A stretch of DNA of 64,000 nucleotides from positions 62,001 to 126,000 of the forward strand of contig JAHHHN010000013.1 in NCBI GenBank assembly GCA_019359325.1, written 5' to 3'. Origin of the DNA: Mojavia pulchra JT2-VF2. Its GTDB lineage: Bacteria; Cyanobacteriota; Cyanobacteriia; Cyanobacteriales; Nostocaceae. Below the pieces are notes generated by a model, which saw only the letters and a list, made by a program, of their open reading frames with translations, was not told where the DNA came from and searched no databases. Made by a program: the position numbers and the translations under genes. Below are positions 9,901 through 18,754 of this stretch, piece after piece; position 1 is the stretch's first letter, and every line of letters starts with the position of its first letter.

Positions 9901-10089
9901 ATGACCATAATATTCCAAATCTCTTTGTTGGCACTGGTTCTGCTGTCTTTTGTATTAGTGATTGGTGTTCCCGTTGCTTATGCCACGCCCCAAAATTGGG
10001 TTGAATCGAAAAAGCTACTCTGGGTTGGTTCTGGAGTTTGGTTTGCCTTGGTGATTTTAGTCGGGATATTAAACTTTTTTGTCGTATAA
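9901..10089 (+). CDS. psbZ: Photosystem II protein PsbZ (Ycf9)
   Basis: This 62-residue protein has two transmembrane helices (about residues 3-25 and 38-60) joined by a short loop with TPQNWVESK, which matches PsbZ. PsbZ is a small thylakoid subunit of the photosystem II core, near CP43, and helps stabilise the supercomplex and light-harvesting contacts. The start at ATG 9901 ([10 protein letters not shown]) gives the standard length; an in-frame ATG-less extension to 9886 is not needed. ribH lies 186 bases downstream on the same strand, a neighbourhood I remember from other cyanobacteria. Confidence 0.96.
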   Translation: MTIIFQISLLALVLLSFVLVIGVPVAYATPQNWVESKKLLWVGSGVWFALVILVGILNFFVV

Positions 10090-10275
10090 GCAATAGCTTA
10101 CGGGCGCAGTCAAATAGCATAGACACCATAGGGGCAGAAGAGCCAAGTTAAAAAGTGATAAGGATAGATTATTTCTTTCACCTTGTTCTTTTTAGCTGAT
10201 TGTGCTTTTCTGCTCTTCTACATTTAAACAGGGAATGTATATTGGCCTTAAAGTATAGTTTGTTAAGAGGCAGTC

Positions 10276-10854
10276 ATGGCAGTTTTTGAGGGAACTTTTA
10301 CTCAAACAGAACCTTTGCGGTTTGCGGTGGTGATTGGTCGATTCAACGACCTAGTTACTGTCAAGCTGCTGGAAGGATGTCAAGATTGCTTGAAACGTCA
10401 CGGCGTAGATACTAACCCCCACGGCAATCAAGTAGACTACGTTTGGGTTCCAGGAAGTTTTGAAGTACCCGTAGTAGCCCGCCAATTAGCACTTACTCAT
10501 CGCTATGATGCCGTAATTTGTCTAGGTGCTGTGATTCGAGGGCAAACACCTCATTTTGATTATGTCTCTTCGGAAGTAGCCAAGGGCATTGCCGCCGCAG
10601 GCTTTCAAACTGGTGTACCGGTGATTTTTGGCATTTTGACAGCGGATACCATGCAACAAGCCTTAGAAAGAGCAGGCATTAAAAGCAATCATGGTTGGGA
10701 CTACGCCATGAATGCCCTAGAAATGGCTAGCCTCATGCGGCAATTGCGCTCTAATCTCTCAGAGCCATACTCTCGTAATACCCAATCTCTACCAGCTTCT
10801 TTTCCTAGCGCCAGCTTAGGTAATTTTGCGCCTGAGTCAGAAGAACTTGGCTAG
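10276..10854 (+). CDS. ribH: 6,7-dimethyl-8-ribityllumazine synthase
   Basis: This enzyme condenses 5-amino-6-ribitylaminouracil with dihydroxybutanone phosphate to make the direct riboflavin precursor. The diagnostic blocks are present: [10 protein letters not shown] near the N-terminus, [14 protein letters not shown] at about residues 58-71, and [16 protein letters not shown] at about 84-99 with the conserved RGxTxHF...V, where the catalytic His lies. The chain has 192 residues. The family core ends near residue 160 ([11 protein letters not shown]), so about 30 residues of Ser/Pro-rich tail are extra and probably disordered, as in some cyanobacterial homologues. It is cytoplasmic and usually forms a 60-subunit or pentameric shell. 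Confidence 0.95.
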   Translation: MAVFEGTFTQTEPLRFAVVIGRFNDLVTVKLLEGCQDCLKRHGVDTNPHGNQVDYVWVPGSFEVPVVARQLALTHRYDAVICLGAVIRGQTPHFDYVSSEVAKGIAAAGFQTGVPVIFGILTADTMQQALERAGIKSNHGWDYAMNALEMASLMRQLRSNLSEPYSRNTQSLPASFPSASLGNFAPESEELG

Positions 10855-10977
10855 GTTAGGGCTGAGGGCTGAGTAATGAGTGCTGAGTTGGAAAATTTAA
10901 AACTCAACACTCAAAACTCAAATAAAGGGCTTGACAAACAGGAATAGATGTGGGAAGCTAGTATTCGGTTAAAGATT

Positions 10978-11049
10978 GCGGGTATAGCTCAGTGGTAGAG
11001 CGTCACCTTGCCAAGGTGAATGTCGCGCGTTCGAATCGCGTTACCCGCT
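10978..11049 (+). tRNA. tRNA-Gly (anticodon GCC)
   Basis: A 72-base cloverleaf: acceptor arm GCGGGTA pairs with TACCCGC (11042-11048) and discriminator T at 11049. The D arm contains AGCTCAGTGGTAGAGC. The anticodon stem CACCT/AGGTG encloses loop TTGCCAA with anticodon GCC. The T arm contains CGCGTTCGAATCGCG. The 3' CCA is not encoded. It follows ribH on the same strand after about 120 bases of repeat-like 'gctgag' sequence. Confidence 0.97.
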
Positions 11050-11850
11050 TGAAGTAAAGAATAGATCTGACCAAAAGTTTTTTAAGAGAAATTAGCTTAA
11101 GCTAATTTTCATATATGTAGCCCATTGTTTTTTTGTACGGTGTACTACACTGGATTAATGGTGGCTATTTTAATAGCGGTGTTGTCAGGTGCAAGCCTAT
11201 TTTGGCAGTGATATTAGCCAAAATCTACTTAAGAGCAAGAACTAGATAAACTTAAATGATGTTCTGCAACTTCCTGCTCTCAAGAGATGCCTCTGGTTTA
11301 TTGGACAAAAGAAGTAAAAATACTTAAATGATGACCGCAAAGAATAAACTATGGAGGAATGCTGACCAAGTTTTGATAACCGAAAACAGATGCAGGTGAC
11401 TCAAAGGAGAACCTATGGCACTGTTGAAAGTTAAATACTTAATTTTCTGGTACTGATTTTTTAGGCATAGTCTATGTGAACGGTTGTTTTATAAGATATC
11501 GGCACGTAAACTGAAAATTGTGTCAGATATTCAAATAGAGTAAATGCCTAAAAAACGCAACTATGTTACTTTTTAAGCTACAGATGAAGAGTAGGAAATT
11601 CTTAAATAAGGTTGCCAACTACAGGGAAGAACAGCACAAACATATTGTTTGGTCAAAGATCCGAACCTAAAGATGGCAGCTACGACAGCCCGATTTGCCC
11701 TCATCTACCCTTGGGAATCATGGCAGTTTTGGCTTCCTATCTTTATCTATATAAAAAAGTTAAACAGCAAGAAACTAGTACCTAAAGCATAAATTAGGGA
11801 ATAGTATTCTCGCAGCTTGTGAAAAACACGCTCAAGTTATTAGAACGCTT
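11050..11850. other. Intergenic region with a palindrome, a long-range stem and one possible tiny gene
   Basis: About 800 bases. A perfect 20-base palindrome lies at 11089-11108 (AAATTAGCTTAAGCTAATTT), just after the tRNA. A 12-base perfect inverted repeat pairs 11457-11468 (TTTTTTAGGCAT) with 11544-11555 over a 75-base loop. A 57-codon open frame at 11612-11785 is listed separately. A GGAG site with a 13-codon frame at about 11415 is too short to support. Confidence 0.45.
11612..11785 (+). CDS. Possible small membrane protein (57 residues, TTG start)
   Basis: This open frame in a gap has a protein-like composition: a polar N-terminus (TTGKNSTN), a FGQRSEPKDGSYDSP stretch, then a hydrophobic segment (HLPLGIMAVLASYLYLY) and a basic tail (KKVKQQ). 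That is the layout of a one-helix membrane protein. The only start in the frame is TTG at 11612, with AAGG almost touching it, so the start is weak; a stop lies five codons upstream. It could be a real short gene, a frameshifted remnant, or chance. I do not recognise it. Confidence 0.3.
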   Translation: MPTTGKNSTNILFGQRSEPKDGSYDSPICPHLPLGIMAVLASYLYLYKKVKQQETST

Positions 11851-12258
11851 GTGCAATCTCAAAAACCTGAAAAAATTGACTTTAACACGGAATATCCCTG
11901 TCCCTGTCGTCGTCGGGGACGGTTAATTCCAATTACGCTGACAGATGCATTTGGTTGCGATCGCTGTCAACAAATCTTTGTGGTGGAAAATGATGCTTAT
12001 GTCCTAGAGCAACTCTCCACCACTTATCCCTACAAGCGAGCTTGGCGCTGGATGGGTAATACTTGGCATGTTGTTCATCCTCGACTAGGAGAAAGCTATT
12101 TGCCGATAGCGCTGGGCATTATTTTCGTGCTAGTGATTATATGGTTACCATTAGCACTGCGATTAGCAAATGGTTCCAGCATTATTGCATGGGCAATGGT
12201 GGCGGTGCTGTTGGCTATTCTGCCAGCACTAATGGTCTGGCTTACCTACAGACGTTAA
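11851..12258 (+). CDS. Zinc-ribbon-like two-helix membrane protein
   Basis: This 135-residue protein begins at GTG 11851. The N-terminal part has a CPCRRRG pair and a CDRCQQ pair at about residues 16-41, a treble of Cys-x-Cys/Cys-x-x-Cys motifs that suggests a zinc-binding ribbon. Two hydrophobic helices follow (about 85-106 and 111-132) with the tail YRR, probably cytoplasmic. The stop is only 4 bases before proA, so the two genes are very likely co-transcribed, although no functional link to proline synthesis is obvious. The function is unknown. Confidence 0.75.
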   Translation: MQSQKPEKIDFNTEYPCPCRRRGRLIPITLTDAFGCDRCQQIFVVENDAYVLEQLSTTYPYKRAWRWMGNTWHVVHPRLGESYLPIALGIIFVLVIIWLPLALRLANGSSIIAWAMVAVLLAILPALMVWLTYRR

Positions 12259-12262
12259 CTCA

Positions 12263-13528
12263 ATGACCGTTGAAGCTTTTGATGATAACCCCGAACCAAT
12301 GAAGAGCGCTAAACGCGCTTATCAAGCTTCCCTAAAATTGGGGATCACAAAGGGAGCAGACCGCAGTCGCGCTGTATTGGCTATGGCACGGGCACTAGAA
12401 CGGTCATTTGACGACATTCTAGAAGCTAACACCTTGGATTTAGAAGCAAGTCGGGAAATGGCAGTGCCAGAGTTGATTTTAGACTGGCTGAAATTAACTC
12501 CCACACGGCTAGAGACGACAGTGGATATCCTACAACGGTTAGGGGAATTATCAGATCCGCTACGGCGGGTGAGAAACGCTGACTATCAACAGGAAGATTC
12601 CCAGAGTTACTCCCAGTTAATGCCCTTGGGAGTAATTGGATTTATTTATGAGGCCTTTCCCGATTTAGCGGTGATCGCAGCTGGTTTATGTATCAAAACT
12701 GGCAACAGTATCATTCTTAAAGGCAGCACTGAAACCAGCCATTCTAACGAGGCGATCGCTAATGTACTACAAAATGCGATCGCAGAAGTTGGTTTATCAC
12801 CAAGCTGTTTAGAACTGATTACGGCTGAACATGGCGCTTCCATTCGGGATTTAGTCATCCAAGACCAATACTTAAATCTGGTAATTCCCTATGGACGTTC
12901 CAGCTTAGTACAGCAGGTAATGCGCCAGGCTACTTGCCCAGTTTTAAAGTCAGCAATGGGCAACTGTTACCTCTACTGGTCGCTGAATAGCAGCTTGGAA
13001 ATGGTGCGTTGGATGATTATGGATAGCCATGAAAGCGAACCAGATCCAGTGAATGCCATTGAAAAGGTACTAATTCATCGACAAGCCTTACCATCTTCCT
13101 TAGCAGTTCTGTGGAACAGCTTGAAGGAAAAAGGTTTTGAAGTCAAAGGTGATGCAGAATTAGTAGAAGCCTTCCCCCAGTTGCAACTAGCTAAAGAAGG
13201 AGAATGGGGAAGCGCTTATTTAACCAAGACAGTAGCTTTTAAATTGGTGGATAGCTTAGAGGCTGCGATCGCCTGGATTAATCAATACAGCAGCGGTCAT
13301 GCTGACTGCATTGTAACTGAATCCTACCAAGAAAGTCGGCAATTTGCCTTAGGAGTAAACAGCGCTTCTACATATATCAACACCTCCCCACGTTTTTCCC
13401 GTAATCCTTCGCGCGGAGATTCAGTATTTTTAGGAATGTCTAACCAAAAAGGTCATCGCCGAGGATTTATTAGCCTGGAAACCTTAACTACAGTCAAGCA
13501 CATTGTCCAGGGAAATGGTCGGTTTTAA
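12263..13528 (+). CDS. proA: Gamma-glutamyl phosphate reductase (proline biosynthesis)
   Basis: The enzyme reduces gamma-glutamyl phosphate with NADPH to glutamate semialdehyde, the second step of proline synthesis. The 421-residue length is normal for ProA. Visible family blocks are PLGVIGFIYEAFPDLAVIAAGLCIKTGNS, which is interrupted nowhere, an SNEAIANVL helix, a VIPYGRSSLVQQV block, and a C-terminal NASTYINTSPRF-type segment (here NSASTYINTSPRFS). One point is odd: the family usually has a strong cofactor/active-site motif with Cys around 'GNCHVYID', and here it reads MGNCYLYWS, so some divergence is present. The gene starts 4 bases after the zinc-ribbon gene and ends at a strong terminator. 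Confidence 0.85.
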   Translation: MTVEAFDDNPEPMKSAKRAYQASLKLGITKGADRSRAVLAMARALERSFDDILEANTLDLEASREMAVPELILDWLKLTPTRLETTVDILQRLGELSDPLRRVRNADYQQEDSQSYSQLMPLGVIGFIYEAFPDLAVIAAGLCIKTGNSIILKGSTETSHSNEAIANVLQNAIAEVGLSPSCLELITAEHGASIRDLVIQDQYLNLVIPYGRSSLVQQVMRQATCPVLKSAMGNCYLYWSLNSSLEMVRWMIMDSHESEPDPVNAIEKVLIHRQALPSSLAVLWNSLKEKGFEVKGDAELVEAFPQLQLAKEGEWGSAYLTKTVAFKLVDSLEAAIAWINQYSSGHADCIVTESYQESRQFALGVNSASTYINTSPRFSRNPSRGDSVFLGMSNQKGHRRGFISLETLTTVKHIVQGNGRF

Positions 13529-13585
13529 AAGATAAAGCTGGGCAAACAAGTCGAACAAATATTTATTGAGTGCATCTCACATAAA

Positions 13586-13615
13586 AAAGCCAGCCTACGG
13601 AGGCTGGCTTTGTTT
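13586..13615. terminator. Bidirectional intrinsic terminator between proA and desD-like gene
   Basis: A perfect 11-base stem (AAAGCCAGCCT at 13586-13596, AGGCTGGCTTT at 13601-13611) with loop ACGG is followed on the plus strand by TTGTTTGTTT and preceded by an A-run that serves as the T-run on the minus strand. It sits between convergent genes. Confidence 0.9.
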
Positions 13616-13647
13616 GTTTAGCGATACCCTTCTAGGATATTGCGATA

Positions 13648-14769
13648 TTACTTTTCCGCTAAAGCGACATCTGGATATTTTTGATTCAGTTCAGTCCCCA
13701 TACGTTTTAGCCAACGGAAATTAGAAGTAAGCGCTTCTGTCAAAGTTGGGTAAACATTATACTTCACACCAAATTCTTCGCATAACTCTGCTAATATGGG
13801 AGCTATTTTTGGATAATGAATATGGCAAATATGAGGAAATAAATGATGAACAACTTGATAGTTAAGCCCACCTAGGTACCAGTTTAAAAAGTGATTTTTA
13901 GGAGCAAAATCAACAGTTGTTCTTATTTGAAAAATTGCCCATTCATCATCAATTTGTTCTGGTTCAGAATTTGGTTGAATAAACTCTGCTGTTTCCAAAA
14001 CATGAGCCAGCATGAAAACTAAACAAATTAGTACTCCATATGTCATGTAAGTGATCAGAAATCCAAGAATAGTCTGAATAGGTGTGTATCCTATTGCAAT
14101 TGGTATTGCTAAAAAAAGTGCCAGCCAAATTAATTTACCCCCAAAAAGGATAATCATATCTAGCGGTTTGGGTGTAGGGATTGCATGAGAATGGTATTTA
14201 CGCTTGAAAACCATTGTATGGATATCAGCAATAGACCAATAAATTGGTATGACTGTATATATAAATAAAATGAATATGTGTTGGAATGAGTGATACCATT
14301 TATGCTCCATATAAGGTGTCATACGGACTAATCCATCACCATGTATTTCCACATCATGTCCTAATATATTCGTAAAGGTATGATGTAAAAAATTATGGCG
14401 GTATCTCCATAGATAACTAGATACCCCTATGACATCGTATGTCAGACCCAAAACATTATTGACCCATTTCTTACTAGAATAACCGCCATGATTAGCGTCA
14501 TGTCCGACGCTAAAACCAATAGCAGCAATGCCAAAGCCTAGAAAAACGCAGCCAATTGCTTTGATCCACATTTGCGGCGGGCCGAAGAGAGTAAATGTCC
14601 AAGCAGAAATTACCCATCCAAAAATCATCAATGTCTTGATGTACATTGCTGGATTATCTCTAGTCGCAATGTTTTCAGTCTTAAAATAAGCATCAACTCG
14701 TTTATTGAGTTCCTTTCTAAAACCAAAGTTTTTAGTAAAGGTTACTCTCGTTGCTTGCGATTGTGTCAT
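13648..14769 (-). CDS. desD: Acyl-lipid delta-6-type desaturase (DesD-like)
   Basis: This is a membrane di-iron fatty-acid desaturase of 373 residues. Three histidine boxes are visible: HDANH (about 89-93), HNFLHH (about 124-129) and QVVHH (about 305-309). The Gln-x-x-His-His third box and blocks such as VDAYF, RDNPAMY, GHDVEIHGDG and HVLETAEF match the cyanobacterial delta-6 enzyme DesD, which introduces a double bond at C6 of linoleic or alpha-linolenic acyl groups on glycerolipids, with ferredoxin as electron donor. No cytochrome b5 domain is present, as expected. Hydrophobic helices at about 45-85 and 160-255 anchor it. It is third in a minus-strand run after desC and desA but separated from desA by 577 bases, so it may have its own, perhaps cold- or light-regulated, promoter. 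Confidence 0.88.
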   Translation of the reverse strand: MTQSQATRVTFTKNFGFRKELNKRVDAYFKTENIATRDNPAMYIKTLMIFGWVISAWTFTLFGPPQMWIKAIGCVFLGFGIAAIGFSVGHDANHGGYSSKKWVNNVLGLTYDVIGVSSYLWRYRHNFLHHTFTNILGHDVEIHGDGLVRMTPYMEHKWYHSFQHIFILFIYTVIPIYWSIADIHTMVFKRKYHSHAIPTPKPLDMIILFGGKLIWLALFLAIPIAIGYTPIQTILGFLITYMTYGVLICLVFMLAHVLETAEFIQPNSEPEQIDDEWAIFQIRTTVDFAPKNHFLNWYLGGLNYQVVHHLFPHICHIHYPKIAPILAELCEEFGVKYNVYPTLTEALTSNFRWLKRMGTELNQKYPDVALAEK

Positions 14770-15346
14770 AGAAACTACTCAAGTAAATGAAAAATCAATT
14801 GATTGGCAGAACTGCATAACCTGAGGCAAAGTTGCAATAATTAACAACCTGACATCTAGCTTTAAAGTTGCTTTTAGAATTGAAAAATTGTCAAGACGAC
14901 TTTTCTTCTTTATCCTTAGTGCTCATTCATAGGAGGCTGGCATCTTGCTCAACAAGCAGACTAGCACTAGTTAGTCAAAATGTAAAAAAAGGCATAGGGA
15001 GATATCAACAAGGGTAAATATCAAATTTCTTAAACTACGCCTAGTATTTAGTTCATAAAATGCTTTCTTTTTATGAGCCTTTGACACAATAACTTTAACC
15101 TTGTTGGAAGCAAGGAAATTGTAACTCTGCAATGCAGATATTTGGGATATTTATTAGCTTTCGCCGACCTGCACAAGAATATGTTTCTGACAATTTTTAT
15201 ATGTAAAAATTGCCAGAATAAATATAGCTAACAGAGTAAACAAAAAATTATGAAGAATGAAGTATTTGGATGTATAAGACGTCTGGTGGTACAAAGTTAA
15301 AGAAGACTATAAAGCTTTATACCTCATACTTCATACTTCATCTTTT
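14770..15346. other. Intergenic region between desA and desD-like gene
   Basis: About 577 bases, presumably the promoter of the desD-like gene plus the transcript end of desA. A near-perfect inverted repeat lies next to desA (see entry at 15250). I looked for remnants of a desB (omega-3) gene, which accompanies desC-desA in related strains, and saw no histidine-box fragment. Confidence 0.5.
15250..15341. repeat. Inverted repeat downstream of desA
   Basis: ATGAAGAATGAAGTAT at 15250-15265 pairs with ATACTTCATACTTCAT at 15326-15341, matching at 15 of 16 positions, with about 60 bases between. It ends six bases before the desA stop codon. On the minus strand it is followed by a T-rich stretch, so it may stabilise or terminate the desA transcript. 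Confidence 0.55.
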
Positions 15347-16399
15347 TTATCGCTCTGCGTAATAGTCATTAAAAGTTTTATAACCAACATCAGTTGCATA
15401 TAGTTGACATTGGTCTGTAATTTGTTTCATTAAAGCCCAAGAAAACTTACCTTCATCATGCAGATAATCGCCCCAATTTTCTTTGATGCTGCTGTAAGCT
15501 AATCGCAGATTATAGGAAGGAATCGCAGTTGAAATATGATGGGGAACATGGACATTGATATCGTGGCATAGGACTTCTACCCAGCGTGGGTAATCACAGT
15601 GAATAGTGCCGGATAGCTGTGCTAAAGCTTCATTCCACTTGTTAGCTGCCAAAAAAGGAACATCTGAGGCAGTGTGGTGAACGATAGTAAAAGTACTCAT
15701 CCAAAAGTGGTAAACCATCCAGGGTAAAAGCCAAAATTTGACAAATCCCCAAATACCAGTTGTAGCGATGAGAACAGGAAAAGCAACCGCTGCAAACAGA
15801 ACTACTACAGCTACCGAGAGTTTAACACTTGATTGGTCTTTAGCTTTAAAGTTACGCCAATCAAAATGTACAACTGCCCAATGTCCGATAGAACCTACCC
15901 ACCAGAGGCGGTTACGCATGAAACCTTCAAAAGCTGACTGCCTGAACGTATCCCATGTTTCAAAGACTTCTGGTCTGATGGGATGCCAAGCATTATCCTC
16001 ATCCAGCTTATTGGTATGAGTATGGTGATAATTATGTTTAATACGCCAACTGTGAAATGGGTAAATCAACGGCAGCATGAATAGATGCCCTACTAAATTG
16101 TTTACCCAGCGACGGTTAGCAAATGAACGATGACCACAATCATGAGCAATTACAAAAAAACCTGTTAAAGCTGTGCCCGTAAAAATCCAAGCTAGGGGCA
16201 AGAGAAACCAGGGAGCAATTGCCAAACTTAAGTAGCCCAAGGCAACCATTAAAACACTGAGCAGCGCTCTTGTCCAAGCTTTACGCCTATCCTTCTGAAA
16301 ACACTCCTTTGGTAGAGTTTTGATAATGTCTTTTAGCCTCAGGTCGGAATTACCAAGGTCGTAAACTTGTTTCTGATTCTTGATTATTGATGTAGTCAT
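15347..16399 (-). CDS. desA: Acyl-lipid delta-12 desaturase DesA
   Basis: This membrane di-iron desaturase introduces the delta-12 double bond into oleoyl groups of membrane lipids, making linoleate. The histidine boxes are HDCGH, HNYHH and HVPHH (about residues 90, 126 and 288), and blocks [22 protein letters not shown] and NAWHPI match DesA and not the omega-3 enzyme DesB. I start at ATG 16399 (MTTSIIKNQ) because an AGG lies 8 bases before it and the family begins there; an upstream in-frame start at 16435 adds a non-conserved hydrophobic stretch. desC lies 216 bases upstream on the same strand, as in other Nostocales. It acts in thylakoid and plasma membranes with ferredoxin. Confidence 0.94.
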   Translation of the reverse strand: MTTSIIKNQKQVYDLGNSDLRLKDIIKTLPKECFQKDRRKAWTRALLSVLMVALGYLSLAIAPWFLLPLAWIFTGTALTGFFVIAHDCGHRSFANRRWVNNLVGHLFMLPLIYPFHSWRIKHNYHHTHTNKLDEDNAWHPIRPEVFETWDTFRQSAFEGFMRNRLWWVGSIGHWAVVHFDWRNFKAKDQSSVKLSVAVVVLFAAVAFPVLIATTGIWGFVKFWLLPWMVYHFWMSTFTIVHHTASDVPFLAANKWNEALAQLSGTIHCDYPRWVEVLCHDINVHVPHHISTAIPSYNLRLAYSSIKENWGDYLHDEGKFSWALMKQITDQCQLYATDVGYKTFNDYYAER

Positions 16400-16615
16400 G
16401 AAAACCTGAAAAACAACAAAAACTACCACCAACACACCACAAAGTGGTTTGCCGCAAAGTTTCTTTACATTAGCGTCTCGGATTATAGCAACCTAACCCA
16501 CTCTTTTTTCGCAATTAGGAAATGGATATTCGGTTGCTGAAAAAATTTCGTCGCCAATTAACTGTCTATAGCCAACGGTCTCATGTGAAGCTTTGGCTGA
16601 CAATTAACAACTTGA

Positions 16616-17434
16616 TTACGACTTTTTATCTGCCAGCTTCACATTTGTAGCGAGACCAAGCACTTGCAGCAATTGAATAGTCATCCAAGTCATGTCAATT
16701 TCCCACCATTCCAAGCCGTGACGAGCTGAGTATTGGAAAGCATGGTGGTTATTGTGCCAGCCTTCACCAAACACTAGTAAGGCTACCCACCAGCAGTTAG
16801 TCGAGCGATCGCCAGATTCATGGCTGCGATAACCAAATTTATGAGTCGCACTGTTTACCAACCAAGTACAGTGGTAAACCCAAACAATGCGAACAAAAAT
16901 TCCCCAAACAACCATTGGCCAACCGCCTATAGCCAATAGCAATAAACCCAGAGCCACTTGGACTAAAATGAAATATTTTTGTAAAAACTGATAAACTGGG
17001 TCATCGGCAATGTCTTTAGTGAAGCGAGGAACTTCTGCGTGAGCAGGTGCGTAATGAATCAGCCAACCCATGTGACTCCACCAAAAACCCTTATTAGAAT
17101 CATGGGGATCTTGTTCAGTATCCGAGTGCAAATGATGGATACGGTGCGTACCTACCCACTCAATTGGCCCACCTTGACAGGCAAGAGTTCCGAACAACAC
17201 CAGTAAATATTCCAGCCACTTGGGAGTTTGAAAACTGCGATGGGTAACAAGGCGGTGAAACCCTAAAGTAATTCCTAAACCACCAGTTATCCAGTAGAGC
17301 AATAAACCGACACCAACTGCACTCCAGCTAAAGTTGCTAGGAACCAGGGCAAACAGAGCTCCGATGTGCAGAGCAAGGAAAAATAGGGTGTTAACCCAGT
17401 TAATTTGAAGTTTGGTTGAGGTAGCAATTGTCAT
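16616..17434 (-). CDS. desC: Acyl-lipid delta-9 desaturase DesC
   Basis: This 272-residue desaturase makes the first double bond (delta-9) in stearoyl or palmitoyl groups on lipids, the substrate for DesA. The motifs are HRLVTH (box 1), HRIHH (box 2) and HNNHH (box 3), with the strongly conserved flanks GITLGFHRL, WVGTHRIHHLHSD and GEGWHNNHHAF. Four hydrophobic segments occur (about 13-50 and 150-185). It heads the desC-desA order. The upstream 86 bases separate it from a divergent PLP-enzyme gene, so the two promoters overlap. Expression is often constitutive for this gene in the genus, but the sequence does not show this. Confidence 0.94.
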   Translation of the reverse strand: MTIATSTKLQINWVNTLFFLALHIGALFALVPSNFSWSAVGVGLLLYWITGGLGITLGFHRLVTHRSFQTPKWLEYLLVLFGTLACQGGPIEWVGTHRIHHLHSDTEQDPHDSNKGFWWSHMGWLIHYAPAHAEVPRFTKDIADDPVYQFLQKYFILVQVALGLLLLAIGGWPMVVWGIFVRIVWVYHCTWLVNSATHKFGYRSHESGDRSTNCWWVALLVFGEGWHNNHHAFQYSARHGLEWWEIDMTWMTIQLLQVLGLATNVKLADKKS

Positions 17435-17520
17435 GCAGGAACCTGAATAGGAATGATCGTTAAGCCTAATCTGCGCGATCTAAAAATCCGCATATCTAGT
17501 TTTTTGTGAATGAGGAACCA

Positions 17521-18750
17521 ATGAACAGCTTGGAACAGCTGCGGCAAGCAGAACAGGCACTGATAGAGATTTTTTCTGGAATTGACGCTCAGGTCAAGCA
17601 AAATCTTCAAAAAGTGCTAGATGCCTTTCGTCATCAACGTGTAGGCGCACACCATTTTGCGGGTGTAAGTGGCTATGGCCACGATGATTTAGGACGAGAA
17701 ACTTTAGATAAAGTATTTGCCGAAGTAATGGGTGCCGAAGCTGCGGCAGTGCGGGTGCAGTTTGTTTCAGGGACTCATGCGATCGCTTGTGCCTTGTTTG
17801 GTGTACTCCGTCCTGGGAATGAAATGTTAGCAGTGGTTGGTTCTCCTTACGATACGCTTGAAGAAGTAATTGGTTTACGGGGTAATGGCCAAGGTTCCCT
17901 TATTGAGTTTGGCATAAATTACCGACAATTGGAGCTAACCTCAGACGGAACGATAGATTGGCAAGTTTTAAGCCATAGTGTAGATGAAAACACTCGTTTA
18001 GTCTTAATTCAGCGTTCTTGTGGCTATTCTTGGCGTCCTAGTTTATCCATTGCTGACATAGAAAAAATTGTCCACTTAGTCAAACAGCAAAATCCCCACA
18101 CCATTTGCTTTGTAGACAACTGCTACGGCGAATTCATCGAAACTAGAGAACCCACAGCCGTCGGTGCTGATTTAATGGCGGGTTCATTGATTAAAAATCC
18201 TGGTGGCACTATTGTCACTGCTGGCGGATATGTCACTGGTCGTACTGACTTAGTAGAAGCTGCTGCTTGCCGCCTCACTGCTCCTGGTATTGGTAGTTAT
18301 GGTGGTGCTACTTTTGACCAAAATCGTCTTTTGTTCCAAGGCTTATTTCTAGCACCGCAGATGGTAGGCGAGGCGATGAAAGGAACCCACCTTACTGGTT
18401 ATGTATTTGACAAACTTGGTTATCCCGTGAATCCAGCTCCTTTAGCTCCCCGTCGGGATGTGATTCAGGCAATCAAACTTGGTTCTGCCGAAAAGCTGAT
18501 TGCCTTCTGTAAAGCTGTACAACAGAATTCTCCCATCGGTTCCTACCTTGACCCTATTCCTGATGAAATGCCGGGGTATGAGAGCCAGGTAGTTATGGCT
18601 GGGGGGACATTTATCGAGGGCAGTACCTTGGAATTCTCAGCAGATGGGCCTTTGCGTGAGCCGTATGTAGTTTATTGCCAAGGTGGGACTCATTGGACTC
18701 ATATTGCGATCGCATTAGAGGCAGCGATAGAAGCAGTAGGGATGGCTTAA
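17521..18750 (+). CDS. PLP-dependent C-S lyase of the 'aluminium resistance' / methionine gamma-lyase-like family
   Basis: This fold-type I pyridoxal-phosphate enzyme of about 410 residues belongs to the YnbB/aluminium-resistance family, related to Cys/Met metabolism enzymes. Seen here are the family start (AEQALIEIF, then VGAHHFAGVSGYGHDDLGR), a VQFVSGTHAIACALFGVLRPG cofactor-binding block, a QRSCGYSWRPSL motif, FVDNCYGEF (the Asp that holds the PLP nitrogen) and SLIKNPGGTI with the probable Schiff-base Lys. I chose ATG 17521, which has GAGGA five bases upstream; an in-frame GTG at 17506 is the alternative. The true substrate is unknown despite the name. It is divergent from desC. Confidence 0.88.
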   Translation: MNSLEQLRQAEQALIEIFSGIDAQVKQNLQKVLDAFRHQRVGAHHFAGVSGYGHDDLGRETLDKVFAEVMGAEAAAVRVQFVSGTHAIACALFGVLRPGNEMLAVVGSPYDTLEEVIGLRGNGQGSLIEFGINYRQLELTSDGTIDWQVLSHSVDENTRLVLIQRSCGYSWRPSLSIADIEKIVHLVKQQNPHTICFVDNCYGEFIETREPTAVGADLMAGSLIKNPGGTIVTAGGYVTGRTDLVEAAACRLTAPGIGSYGGATFDQNRLLFQGLFLAPQMVGEAMKGTHLTGYVFDKLGYPVNPAPLAPRRDVIQAIKLGSAEKLIAFCKAVQQNSPIGSYLDPIPDEMPGYESQVVMAGGTFIEGSTLEFSADGPLREPYVVYCQGGTHWTHIAIALEAAIEAVGMA

Positions 18751-18754
18751 GAAA

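Noticed and set aside
11415-11456. 13-codon frame with a good GGAG site
   Set aside because: Too short to support as a gene without expression data.
14770-15346. Hoped-for remnant of desB between desA and the desD-like gene
   Set aside because: No histidine-box or membrane-helix fragments were found on either strand.
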